DNA of 64,000 bases from Comamonas sp. lk (lineage in GTDB: Bacteria; Pseudomonadota; Gammaproteobacteria; Burkholderiales; Burkholderiaceae_C). Shown here piece after piece: positions 25,514-31,251 of the stretch. Location: NCBI RefSeq assembly GCF_900564145.1, contig NZ_UOOB01000001.1, positions 2,730,754 through 2,794,753 on the forward strand, read 5' to 3'. Position 1 is the first letter of the stretch; every line of letters starts with the position of its first letter. Position numbers and translations under genes: made by a program. The notes below the pieces were generated by a model. It did no database searches and was not told the origin of the DNA. It was given only the letters and a program-made list of their open reading frames with translations.

Positions 25514-26478
25514 GGTTTTTCCAGTTCTGCCACTCGGACATCAAATTGATCGGTGAGGTTTGCTTGCAGTGAGGGATCGGCCACAGCATCAATCAGGCCG
25601 CCAAGCTCGTAAAGGTGATCGAGGTTGGTGGCCGCCTGCATGTCAGCAATGAGCTTTTCGGGGTCCACTTCCGGCAGATCCTGGCTCTCTGCTTGCTCTG
25701 GCTTGGAGAGCTGTTCGACTGCATCGCTCAGCTGCTTTTTTTGAGCCGGGGTGACTGTGGCTTTTGCACGCAGCCAAGTAAAAACTTCGGCCAGCGTCTT
25801 CTGGCCGTCGGCTACCGACTGGGCCCACTTTTGGCAGTTGTGGTCAAACTTGGCTTGGTCGTAGGTGGGGAGAGCCTGACTAACGACTTCAGCGCTGCCC
25901 AGGTGGCGCTCACCTTGGGCAGTTGTGGGAGCTGTGGCGGCCATGTCTTGCAGCTCCTCGGCCACCGGCATGCCGCGCAGCACGTCGGGGAACACGTCGC
26001 GCAGGGCAAAAGCCCGAGCACGCATCTGGCGCATGCGCTTGGGGTACTGCGCCCATGTGTTTTTTCCTGCCAGCCCTGCAGTCGTAGCATCTTGAATGCT
26101 GAAAGTTCTGACCTGTTCGTCTTCACCCTTCCGCTTCACACGGCAGACCGCGGTGGTTCCATCGTCGGACTCTGTGATGTATTCGCATGCTGGGCTGCCA
26201 CGCACCAAAGCGATTACCGCATCCCCCCAAAGAGCAGGGCGGCCATTGATGATTGCAATGTTTTGGATGGCTTGTAGCGGCTTCAAGCCCAGCTCTGCAC
26301 CCCATTGCATGGCAATCAAGCAGTTGGCGGGCTTGCCCTTGAAGTCCTTGGGTACCAGGTCGCTGTCGGCCAAGTACTTCGAAAATGTCAGAGCCTGGTC
26401 GAAGGTCTGGGGGCTCAGGTCAAACTGGCTGGCGGGGCGCAAAGCTGCGGATTGCTGGGTGGCGAGAGCACTGCTCAT
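25510..26478 (-). CDS. recT: RecT-family single-strand annealing protein
   Basis: 322-aa RecT/Beta-type annealing protein. Family features: KPANCLIAMQWGAELGLKPLQAIQNIAIINGRPALWGDA and the later KNTWAQYPKRMRQMRARAFALRDVFPDVL. It coats single-stranded DNA and pairs complementary strands, acting with the YqaJ-type nuclease encoded downstream with ATGA overlap. ATG 26478 is chosen over upstream extension because of AGTGAGG and the start MSSALATQQ. Its own start overlaps the stop of a 35-residue upstream reading frame. Confidence 0.88.
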   Translation of the reverse strand: MSSALATQQSAALRPASQFDLSPQTFDQALTFSKYLADSDLVPKDFKGKPANCLIAMQWGAELGLKPLQAIQNIAIINGRPALWGDAVIALVRGSPACEYITESDDGTTAVCRVKRKGEDEQVRTFSIQDATTAGLAGKNTWAQYPKRMRQMRARAFALRDVFPDVLRGMPVAEELQDMAATAPTTAQGERHLGSAEVVSQALPTYDQAKFDHNCQKWAQSVADGQKTLAEVFTWLRAKATVTPAQKKQLSDAVEQLSKPEQAESQDLPEVDPEKLIADMQAATNLDHLYELGGLIDAVADPSLQANLTDQFDVRVAELEKP

Positions 26479-26582
26479 GAAAACCTCACTTGGGTGATAA
26501 AGGCAGAAAGAGCGGCGACAGATGCGCCAGCCCACAAAAGAAAAGCCCGGGCGGTGCCGGGCTTGGGATTGGTAGGAGTCAT
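26475..26582 (-). CDS. Possible 35-aa membrane peptide containing a hairpin
   Basis: ATG 26582 to TGA 26475 encodes 35 residues: a basic MTPTNPKPGTARA start and one hydrophobic segment (FLLWAGASVAALSAFI). It is joined by ATGA overlaps both to the 27-residue frame upstream and to recT downstream, an arrangement unlikely for random sequence. A terminator-like hairpin lies inside its first codons. Too small for homology judgement. Confidence 0.4.
   Translation of the reverse strand: MTPTNPKPGTARAFLLWAGASVAALSAFITQVRFS
26537..26564 (-). terminator. Early-operon hairpin 6, inside a small reading frame
   Basis: AAGCCCGG (26543-26550) and CCGGGCTT (26557-26564) form an 8-bp stem with a T-rich minus-strand 3' flank (TTTTCTTTT). 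It overlaps the codons for PKPGTARAF of the 35-residue frame. Confidence 0.65.
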
Positions 26583-26662
26583 GGTTTCCATGCGAGAGCG
26601 GCGAAGGCCAGGACGATGGGGATGAGGGCTAGGGTTTCGGTCAAGGCTTCTCCCTCAAGCAT
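26579..26662 (-). CDS. Possible 27-aa membrane peptide
   Basis: ATG 26662 to TGA 26579 encodes MLEGEALTETLALIPIVLAF plus seven residues ending AWKP, one hydrophobic helix with an acidic start. It overlaps the end of the upstream lipoprotein-like gene in another frame and meets the next small frame by ATGA. Supported by the overlap chain and the membrane-helix character only. Confidence 0.4.
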   Translation of the reverse strand: MLEGEALTETLALIPIVLAFAALAWKP

Positions 26663-26895
26663 TGAACGGTTTGCGAATCCAGCCACTCTGCGTGCATGCC
26701 CGGGCAGAGCCATGCACCTGCGGCGGCACGTTTGAGGTCTACGGCGGTCGTGGCCGGCGTATCTGCTGCCTGGGCGCTGCAGCCAGCCAGCCAGGTGCAC
26801 ACCAGCACGATGAGCAAGGCCAGAAACAACAAAGCCCGCTTGGGGGCGGGCTTCTTGCGGCGCGGAAAGCGCTGGAGTTGGATCGGAGAAGGCAT
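26641..26895 (-). CDS. Small prophage lipoprotein-like protein
   Basis: 84-aa protein: very basic N-terminus (RFPRRKKPAPKRA), a hydrophobic helix (LLFLALLIVLVCTWLAGC) with a lipobox-like LAGC, then a short domain with two Cys (AWLCPGMHAEWLDSQTVQCL) that resembles small phage proteins often found near RecT operons. Start ATG 26895 overlaps the stop of the DUF551-type gene (TGATG). A GC-rich hairpin followed by a T-rich run is embedded in the codons for KKPAPKRALLF. Probably membrane-anchored; role unknown. Confidence 0.65.
   Translation of the reverse strand: MPSPIQLQRFPRRKKPAPKRALLFLALLIVLVCTWLAGCSAQAADTPATTAVDLKRAAAGAWLCPGMHAEWLDSQTVQCLREKP
26828..26853 (-). terminator. Early-operon hairpin 7, inside the lipoprotein-like gene
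   Basis: AAGCCCGC (26832-26839) pairs with GCGGGCTT (26846-26853); the minus-strand 3' flank is TTTGTTGTTT. It sits within the first third of a coding sequence, unlike hairpins 1-5. Confidence 0.6.
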
Positions 26896-27239
26896 CAGGT
26901 GGCTCCATCAGTTGGGGGCGGCATAGGCAGGGGAATCCAGTGGGTGGGAGCTTCTCTGCCGTCAAGGCGTACAGCGTGTGGCCATTGCGTGAACCAGTCC
27001 TCTGCGAATAGGCATGCTTCATCTGCCGCATCTATTTCCGCTTGCGACAAGGGAAGTGCGCTTGGGCTCGTGAAGCTGGCTATGAACATGCCGCAGTCCT
27101 CACGCCAAGCTAGTATTTCGGTGCGATCCCTCGGAGCTGTCTCGATTGGCTGCCAGCGTTGCTGCACCTGAGCTTCCAGTTCCAAAATTCTGAACTCGGC
27201 ACAAGCTGGGTGAGCGGCGAAGACTGCGGCGAAGTTCAT
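26895..27239 (-). CDS. DUF551-domain prophage protein
   Basis: 114-aa protein with the DUF551 signature: RWQPIETAPRDRTEILAW near residues 28-45 and the closing THWIPLPMPP. DUF551 proteins are widespread in phages and have no established activity. The start overlaps the stop of the upstream 125-aa gene by 4 bp and its stop overlaps the next start, so all three are translationally coupled. Confidence 0.75.
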   Translation of the reverse strand: MNFAAVFAAHPACAEFRILELEAQVQQRWQPIETAPRDRTEILAWREDCGMFIASFTSPSALPLSQAEIDAADEACLFAEDWFTQWPHAVRLDGREAPTHWIPLPMPPPTDGAT

Positions 27240-27613
27240 AGCTGGCTTCTCAGGTGGTCAAGGTAAATGTCGACAGACTGCTTCTTGGCGTACCAATTGG
27301 CCACGAGCCGCCGCAGCTCCTGAGCATGAGGGCTAGTTACCAGCTCGAAAAAGGCACTTAAGGCATCGTCATCCTCTGCGATGGCATCGCAAAGCGCACT
27401 GTGGGGCTCATAGTTTCCTATGCCAGGCAGTGTTTTGTTGAACCAGTCGGCGCCCTTGGCAATGGTTTGCAATTTGGCCAACACGATGAGGGGCGCTTGA
27501 CGTTGGGCTTCTTGTACAAACTCATCTGTTATCTCCTGCGAGTCGCTCCAGGCTTCGGCGTCAGCGTGCGGGTTGGCCGTGGGCCCTGTGAACATCGGGA
27601 CTCGTGCGTTCAT
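27236..27613 (-). CDS. Prophage early protein, unknown function
   Basis: 125-aa acidic, mostly helical protein (EITDEFVQEAQRQAPLIVLAKLQTI ... ALSAFFELVTSPHAQELRRLVANWYAKKQ). ATG 27613 is preceded by a strong GGAGG. No family recognised. It starts a tightly overlapping gene chain (27613 to 25513) leading to recT and the nuclease, so it is probably a recombination-operon accessory protein. Confidence 0.65.
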   Translation of the reverse strand: MNARVPMFTGPTANPHADAEAWSDSQEITDEFVQEAQRQAPLIVLAKLQTIAKGADWFNKTLPGIGNYEPHSALCDAIAEDDDALSAFFELVTSPHAQELRRLVANWYAKKQSVDIYLDHLRSQL

Positions 27614-27626
27614 GGCGAACCTCCAA

Positions 27627-27650
27627 AAGAAGCGCCCCTTCTGACGGGGC
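27627..27650 (-). terminator. Early-operon hairpin 8
   Basis: GCCCC (27633-27637) and GGGGC (27646-27650); the minus-strand flank is TTCTTTT, directly upstream of the GGAGG of the 27613 gene. Confidence 0.5.
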
Positions 27651-27722
27651 GGGGAATATTTATTTACAGGGCGGCTTGTTTACGGCGCATAGACTGAGTG
27701 CAACCACTAACAAGGGGTTGCT

Positions 27723-27950
27723 ATGAAAAAGCTGTTTTCTCTCGCTGCGGTTGCAGTCATTGCTGCATCACTGGGCGGTTGCGTGGTTCCTCCGTACGGG
27801 TATCGAGGCCACGACCATGGTGGCCGTTATGACAACGATCGCGGCGACCGATACGACAACGATCGGGGCCGCTGGGATAACGACCGTGGCTCGAGACCGA
27901 ATCGACCTGATGGACGCCCAGATGGCCGTTGGGATTCGCCGCGGTACTGA
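27723..27950 (+). CDS. Small repeat-containing lipoprotein (cargo)
   Basis: 75-aa secreted lipoprotein: signal peptide MKKLFSLAAVAVIAASLGGC with a lipobox (LGGC), then Gly/Tyr/His residues and a threefold near-repeat of YDNDRGD/WDNDRG (about residues 36-56), and a Pro/Asp/Gly/Arg-rich tail. AAGGGG precedes the ATG. It is oriented against the leftward operon, so it needs its own promoter and is best seen as a moron that might alter the lysogen's envelope. No function known. Confidence 0.75.
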   Translation: MKKLFSLAAVAVIAASLGGCVVPPYGYRGHDHGGRYDNDRGDRYDNDRGRWDNDRGSRPNRPDGRPDGRWDSPRY

Positions 27951-27972
27951 CCACTGGGCCAGTGCTGCTGAA

Positions 27973-27996
27973 TAAAAAGGCCCCGACTTGCGGGGC
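27973..27996 (-). terminator. Early-operon hairpin 9
   Basis: GCCCCG (27980-27985) and CGGGGC (27991-27996) behind AATAAAAAG; the minus strand ends in CTTTTTATT. It would stop leftward transcripts from the 28425 gene before they run antisense through the lipoprotein gene. Confidence 0.65.
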
Positions 27997-28206
27997 AAAC
28001 TCACTGCGAAGTGAGGGAGGAGTAAAGGTAGATGGCGCAGCGGCTTGAGGGCCAAGCTATGCGCACTTGGGTTTAAGAAAAGGTGCCACGCCATCTGGTG
28101 TGGCCACGCTGGGTAGCATGGCCATGCCGGATGGCCCCGCTTAGCCTTGCGGGGAAGGCACATGCAGGCCGCATGCTGGCTACTTGCTCACATTTTTGAA
28201 TCTCCG

Positions 28207-28425
28207 TCAGTCTTTGGATGGCAGGAGCAGCCCGTGCTTACGGCAGTAGGCCATCTCCTTGTCATAGTCCGAATCCTTGAGCACCAGGGTGCCGTCAGGG
28301 CCATAGATATTGCGCATCGGTGAGCCCATCGGGCGCTCCATACGCTCAACGCGATAGCCGTGCCGAGCCCAGCATCCATTTGGGCTGTTGGCATGGGGCG
28401 GCTTCTTTTGAATTGCTTCTTGCAT
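28207..28425 (-). CDS. First gene of the leftward early operon, unknown function
   Basis: 72-aa protein, basic in its first half (QKKPPHANSPNGCWARHGYRVERMERPMGSPMR) and charged in the second (GPDGTLVLKDSDYDKEMAYCRKHG). ATG 28425 follows AAGGAG by 6 bp. It is the first frame downstream of the PL-like promoter at 28660-28688, the position of the antiterminator gene N in lambda, which makes an antitermination role worth testing given the hairpins downstream. There is no sequence similarity to N that I can see. Confidence 0.6.
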   Translation of the reverse strand: MQEAIQKKPPHANSPNGCWARHGYRVERMERPMGSPMRNIYGPDGTLVLKDSDYDKEMAYCRKHGLLLPSKD

Positions 28426-28659
28426 CAGATGCTCCTTTTGAGTTGCAAACCGCAGCACCCTGAATCAAGGCACTCTGGTTTGGCCGTATCGCGTGACGGC
28501 TGGCACTGCAGGTTTTCCCAGCCGCTGCAGGCTTCCACCATGGGCCTCGGAAGGGCGCAGACCTCGGCGGCTGCTCAGCTCGGGGATTCCTTCGCTGCCT
28601 TCTTCATCGACTTGCTCGCAGCTGTTGGGCTTGTTGGCTCAAGGACTGCGATGAAATCA

Positions 28660-28688
28660 ATCTTACCCACGGGTAATTATTATTGCAA
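28660..28688 (-). promoter_or_regulatory. PL-like early leftward promoter
   Basis: On the minus strand TTGCAA (28688-28683) and TAAGAT (28665-28660) are separated by exactly 17 bp. The spacer and -10 overlap operator OL1. The same -10, spacing and operator placement occur at the rightward promoter. Confidence 0.65.
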
Positions 28689-28701
28689 TACCAACGGGTA
28701 A
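28663..28701. promoter_or_regulatory. OL-like operator pair
   Basis: OL1 TTACCCACGGGTAA at 28663-28676 and OL2 ATACCAACGGGTAA at 28688-28701, centres 25 bp apart. OL1 is the exact reverse complement of the OR operator at 30940-30953, and the identity extends to 22 bp (28656-28677 against 30939-30960). These are probable binding sites of the CI-like repressor. Confidence 0.75.
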
Positions 28702-28753
28702 TTTAATTTGCTTGTCAGGTAAGCTTCCGTCATGGGCACACACCACACAGACG

Positions 28754-28779
28754 CAAAAAAGCCCGCGCCAGGCGAGCTG
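28754..28779 (-). terminator. Weak early hairpin 10
   Basis: AAAAAAGCCCGC (to 28766) with GCGAGCT (28772-28778) gives a 7-bp stem with one mismatch, T-run on the minus strand. It resembles the other hairpins but is decayed. Confidence 0.35.
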
Positions 28780-28846
28780 TTCTGGTTGCTGGCGGAGCTT
28801 CACAGGAGAAAAATTGAATCATCAACGCACTTCCAGGAGAGCGGCG

Positions 28847-28933
28847 ATGTCTAATTTCATGATGCAGCTGGTTGGCCTTTGGCTATTGATGCTGCTTGTG
28901 GCCTGGTTGATTTACGAAGTCAAAGATCACTGA
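28847..28933 (+). CDS. 28-aa membrane peptide
   Basis: ATG 28847 to TGA 28933 encodes 28 residues: MSNFMMQLVGLWLLMLLVAW then LIYEVKDH, a single hydrophobic helix with a charged C-terminal end. A good AGGAGA ribosome site lies 6 bp upstream. It is oriented rightward next to the OL region, against the operon. Too small for family assignment; the ribosome site and clean helix are the evidence. Confidence 0.5.
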   Translation: MSNFMMQLVGLWLLMLLVAWLIYEVKDH

Positions 28934-28990
28934 CAGTGAGGTGATCTTTACAAGACTGCTGACTTGAATCCAAGAAAGGAGGCAGCTGGA

Positions 28991-29113
28991 ATGACTCACC
29001 CACCGAAAGATCCAAACAAAGACCAGGACCCCCAGCCTGAGCCTATTGATCCGCCGAGCGATGTGCCACCGGTTGAACTACCGGGAGATCCGGTGCAACA
29101 GCCGAACGTGTAG
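28991..29113 (+). CDS. 40-aa proline-rich acidic peptide
   Basis: ATG 28991 to TAG 29113 encodes 40 residues, MTHPPKDPNKDQDPQPEP onwards, with about a third Pro and many Asp/Glu, ending in PDPVQQPNV-like sequence. It follows a perfect AAGGAGG. Similar short Pro/Asp-rich peptides occur in proteobacterial genomes without known role. It lies directly downstream of the 28-aa membrane peptide and may be co-transcribed with it. Confidence 0.6.
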   Translation: MTHPPKDPNKDQDPQPEPIDPPSDVPPVELPGDPVQQPNV

Positions 29114-29114
29114 G

Positions 29115-29141
29115 CGTAAAAAAGCCCGCTGGGGGCGGGCT
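29115..29141 (-). terminator. Terminator of the repressor operon
   Basis: AGCCCGC (29123-29129) pairs with GCGGGCT (29135-29141) behind AAAAAA, giving a T-run on the minus strand. It follows the gene ending at 29162, the last of the cI-led operon. Confidence 0.7.
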
Positions 29142-29161
29142 GGATGTGAGAGCTGTGAGAG

Positions 29162-29617
29162 CTACTTTTGCATCGTGGGTGCAGATTCTGGCGTGCGCAA
29201 TGGGGCAGCGCTCGGCACGTTGATGATGATGGGCGGCTGCGTGGTGGTTTGTGCAGTCGTAGGAGCAGGTGCCGGTGATGACTGCTTGAGCGCATTGCTC
29301 ATTGCAAGGAAAAGACCACCAAACCCAAGGAAAAGGCCAATGACCGTTCCGATCATCCACTTGTGGATTTCTATGCTGCTCTTGTGCATTTCTGCTCGAA
29401 GATCGGAGATCCCTGTCTTGACGTCAGCACGCAGCTCTGCAAAGTCCGCTTTGGTGGGCAGATTCTTTACAGCTTCCTCAAGAGATTTGACACGGGCTTC
29501 CATGACTGAATCATACCCTCCCCCGGATCCGCCGTCATTGGCCAGTTTATTTCGATCCGATAAAGATGAAAATTCTGACATTATTTCAGCCGTATTCTGC
29601 TGAGTAACTACTTTCAT
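29162..29617 (-). CDS. Coiled-coil single-pass membrane protein (rexB position)
   Basis: 151-aa protein. Residues about 37-85 form a charged heptad-like coiled coil (MEARVKSLEEAVKNLPTKADFAELRADVKTG), then one transmembrane helix at about 87-107 (WMIGTVIGLFLGFGGLFLAM), then a Pro/Thr-rich tail. The layout resembles phage coiled-coil/TM proteins of the DUF1640/XhlA-like kind but no family is certain. The upstream RNxxxH gene ends within 2 bp of this ATG (a GTG at 29626 would overlap it), so the two are coupled. Placed last in the cI-led operon before a terminator, it is in the position of lambda rexB and would be made in the lysogen. Confidence 0.7.
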   Translation of the reverse strand: MKVVTQQNTAEIMSEFSSLSDRNKLANDGGSGGGYDSVMEARVKSLEEAVKNLPTKADFAELRADVKTGISDLRAEMHKSSIEIHKWMIGTVIGLFLGFGGLFLAMSNALKQSSPAPAPTTAQTTTQPPIIINVPSAAPLRTPESAPTMQK

Positions 29618-29618
29618 A

Positions 29619-30005
29619 TTACTCACTTTTCTGGCCTTTTAGGTATATTACCAAGTCCAATCCAAGTTGAAGAAAAGCTTTTTTGGATTCTATGCGTAGA
29701 TCATCATAGTTGGAGAAGCTTGATTGGATGTTATCAATTAAATCTTGTACTAGGATTTGCTCTGTATCTGATGTGTGCCCCGAGTTCATTCGGGCGTCAA
29801 TATTATGTGAAACTAAATTCCTTGTTGACTTAAGGTAATCAAATATAGCAGTAGCTTCTTTCACGCTTGCCAGATGACAGTCAAAAAATGAGTTAATTAT
29901 TTTATTGTTTCTTTCATTTGCGAGACCGCCAAGGCTGTCGAACATTGCGATTAATTCTTTATCTATACGATCAAGAATTATCTTGTTATCATCTGATTTA
30001 CTCAT
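29619..30005 (-). CDS. Small helical protein with RNxxxH (HEPN-like) motif (rexA position)
   Basis: 128-aa predominantly helical protein, clearly more AT-rich than its neighbours. Residues about 62-67 read RNLVSH, matching the R-N-x-x-x-H signature of HEPN ribonucleases, preceded by a helix with AIFDYLKSTR and followed by a polar loop and helix. HEPN domains are all-helical and of this size, and many serve in toxin-antitoxin or abortive-infection systems. One short motif does not prove the fold. It lies downstream of the CI-like repressor on the same strand and is coupled to a membrane protein. It may instead be an unrelated helical protein. Confidence 0.65.
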   Translation of the reverse strand: MSKSDDNKIILDRIDKELIAMFDSLGGLANERNNKIINSFFDCHLASVKEATAIFDYLKSTRNLVSHNIDARMNSGHTSDTEQILVQDLIDNIQSSFSNYDDLRIESKKAFLQLGLDLVIYLKGQKSE

Positions 30006-30088
30006 GCCGAACCTTTAAACAAATGAATGCGATGCTTGCGTCTGCTCTTTGGTGGCGAACCCCGTTCCTTTGGAATACCAGAATCCAT
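30002..30088 (-). CDS. Possible 28-aa basic peptide
   Basis: ATG 30088 to TGA 30002 encodes MDSGIPKERGSPPKSRRKHR plus eight residues. AAGGG precedes it and its stop overlaps the start of the RNxxxH gene (ATGA), suggesting a coupled leader. An alternative 31-codon frame (30110-30015) occupies the same gap. Low confidence because of size. Confidence 0.3.
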   Translation of the reverse strand: MDSGIPKERGSPPKSRRKHRIHLFKGSA

Positions 30089-30123
30089 GCCGCCCTTGCT
30101 CAACAGTCATGCAGCCTCTAATT

Positions 30124-30873
30124 TCAGTATTGCTCGCTACGCCACACGGTCAGAATCTTCCCAATCACATGGAAGTCCGGATGCTTCGGTGAAATGTCGT
30201 AGGGGGGGAAGTCTTCTTTGTTCTTCGAGATGATGCGCAGCACGAACCCAGGTTTGTCGAAATTGGGCACGCGCTGGATGATCTTGATGAAGCCTTCATC
30301 ACCCAAGCGGAAAAAGTAGATGCCCTCATGGTCGACGTGATTCACACCACGGTCCATAAGCAACGGGTCACCAGGGTTGAAGATCGGCTTCATGGATGGC
30401 CCGAAACCAGTGACGATGCATAGATTGCTGATGCTGGTGTAGACCGGCACATTGAGGCGCAGCCACTCCTTGTCAACGCGCCAGCTCTTGATAACGCCAG
30501 GTGGTTCAGCCTCCAGGATCAGCTTGCCGCCATTGCCCATGGCGCCACCCACGTCGTACTGCGTGATGACTAGGTCATGCTCACTGCCACTCGCGGACGG
30601 CGACTCGTAAGGTGATGAGGCCACTTCATGAGCGGAAGGCGCGGCAAGACCGCTGAATAAGGCGTGCTCTCCAGTGAAAAAAGAAGGATAAGCACCCAGT
30701 AATAGCAGGGCGGTGTCTTCGCCGATTCGCTTGGCTCCACTCTTTTCTGCTGGGTAAAGCATCCGAGAGACGTAGCTGGCGTCTTTGCCAATTTGCTGCG
30801 CAATGCTAGCGATGCCGCCCCGACCCAAAGAATCGACAAGGTTCTGAAGCGCTGAGCGGCGTTGTTCGTACAT
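30124..30873 (-). CDS. CI/LexA-like phage repressor (S24 peptidase)
   Basis: 249-aa repressor maintaining lysogeny. N-terminal helix-turn-helix (IASIAQQIGKDASYVSRMLYP, about residues 21-41); C-terminal LexA-type autoprotease with the catalytic Ser in GFGPSMKPIFNPGDPLLMDRG and Lys in EGFIKIIQRV, so SOS-induced self-cleavage is expected. ATG 30873 is chosen because AAGG lies 6 bp upstream; starts at 30879 or further out would run into operator OR3. It is divergent from the Cro/YdaS-like gene with three operator-like sites between, and heads an operon including the RNxxxH and coiled-coil genes. Confidence 0.9.
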   Translation of the reverse strand: MYEQRRSALQNLVDSLGRGGIASIAQQIGKDASYVSRMLYPAEKSGAKRIGEDTALLLLGAYPSFFTGEHALFSGLAAPSAHEVASSPYESPSASGSEHDLVITQYDVGGAMGNGGKLILEAEPPGVIKSWRVDKEWLRLNVPVYTSISNLCIVTGFGPSMKPIFNPGDPLLMDRGVNHVDHEGIYFFRLGDEGFIKIIQRVPNFDKPGFVLRIISKNKEDFPPYDISPKHPDFHVIGKILTVWRSEQY

Positions 30874-30899
30874 ATCCATCCTTCGATTCCAGCAAATCA

Positions 30900-30953
30900 T
30901 TACCTGCAAGTAAATAACCCTCAGGTATTGCTTGATTGATTACCCGTGGGTAA
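30900..30953. promoter_or_regulatory. OR-like operator cluster
   Basis: Three related 14-mers: TTACCTGCAAGTAA (30900-30913), TAACCCTCAGGTAT (30915-30928) and the perfect palindrome TTACCCGTGGGTAA (30940-30953). The outer spacing of 25 bp equals that at OL. They lie between the divergent repressor and Cro-like genes. Confidence 0.75.
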
Positions 30954-30956
30954 GAT
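30928..30956 (+). promoter_or_regulatory. PR-like early rightward promoter
   Basis: TTGCTT (30928-30933) and TAAGAT (30951-30956), 17 bp apart, with the palindromic operator in the spacer. The first ATG downstream (30964) starts the Cro/YdaS-like gene, so the leader is very short or absent. Confidence 0.6.
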
Positions 30957-30963
30957 TGATGGC

Positions 30964-31251
30964 ATGGACAAACTACTTGCCTACCTCAACAGCCTGCCGA
31001 AGGCTGAGCGTCTCGACCTAGTGACGCGCTGCAAAACCTCCGAAGGCTATCTGCGCAAGGCCATCAGCAAGGGGCAGCGCCTGGGTGAGAGCCTGTGCAT
31101 CAGCCTGGATCGTGAATCCAGCGGTGCGATTCGCTGCGAGGACTTGCGCCCTGATGTTGACTGGGCATACCTGCGCACCACCCGACCCATCCCCGCCGCC
31201 GCTGAGCTAGCGGCCTGCAAGCCGGCGGCAGGGGAGGCGGCCCATGGGTAA
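30964..31251 (+). CDS. Cro/YdaS-like DNA-binding regulator
   Basis: 95-aa regulator with the YdaS/Cro-like pattern: MDKLLAYLNSLPKAERLDLVTRCKTSEGYLRKAISKGQRLGE (helix-turn-helix about 25-45) followed by LCISLDRESSGAIRCEDLRPDVDWAYLR. It should compete with the CI-like protein for the shared operators and commit to lytic growth. ATG 30964 is preferred; a GTG at 30946 lies inside the operator. The last codons overlap the start of the next gene. Confidence 0.82.
   Translation: MDKLLAYLNSLPKAERLDLVTRCKTSEGYLRKAISKGQRLGESLCISLDRESSGAIRCEDLRPDVDWAYLRTTRPIPAAAELAACKPAAGEAAHG

Larger units (their letters stand above)
28426..28846. other. Left operator/promoter region and leader
   Basis: 420 bp without a convincing gene. 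From right to left it holds the two OL-like operators and the PL-like promoter (28660-28701), then about 230 bp of leader to the 28425 gene. The leader contains a possible stem GGCTGG/CCAGCC (28498-28503 with 28518-28523) and two CTGCAG sites. A 31-codon GTG frame on the minus strand begins inside the operator at 28672 (MGKIDFIAVLEPTS...), mirroring the N-terminus of the Cro-like frame at OR, but it overlaps the promoter and is not called. Confidence 0.5.

Noticed and set aside
28595..28674. A 31-codon GTG frame on the minus strand starting in the OL operator
   Set aside because: It overlaps the promoter and operator, lacks a ribosome site, and its resemblance to the Cro-like frame is explained by the repeated operator sequence.
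18655..29141. The GCCCGC/GCGGGC hairpins as a CRISPR array
   Set aside because: Spacing is irregular, the stems are only 6-8 bp, and each lies in a different gene gap; they fit terminators, not direct repeats with spacers.
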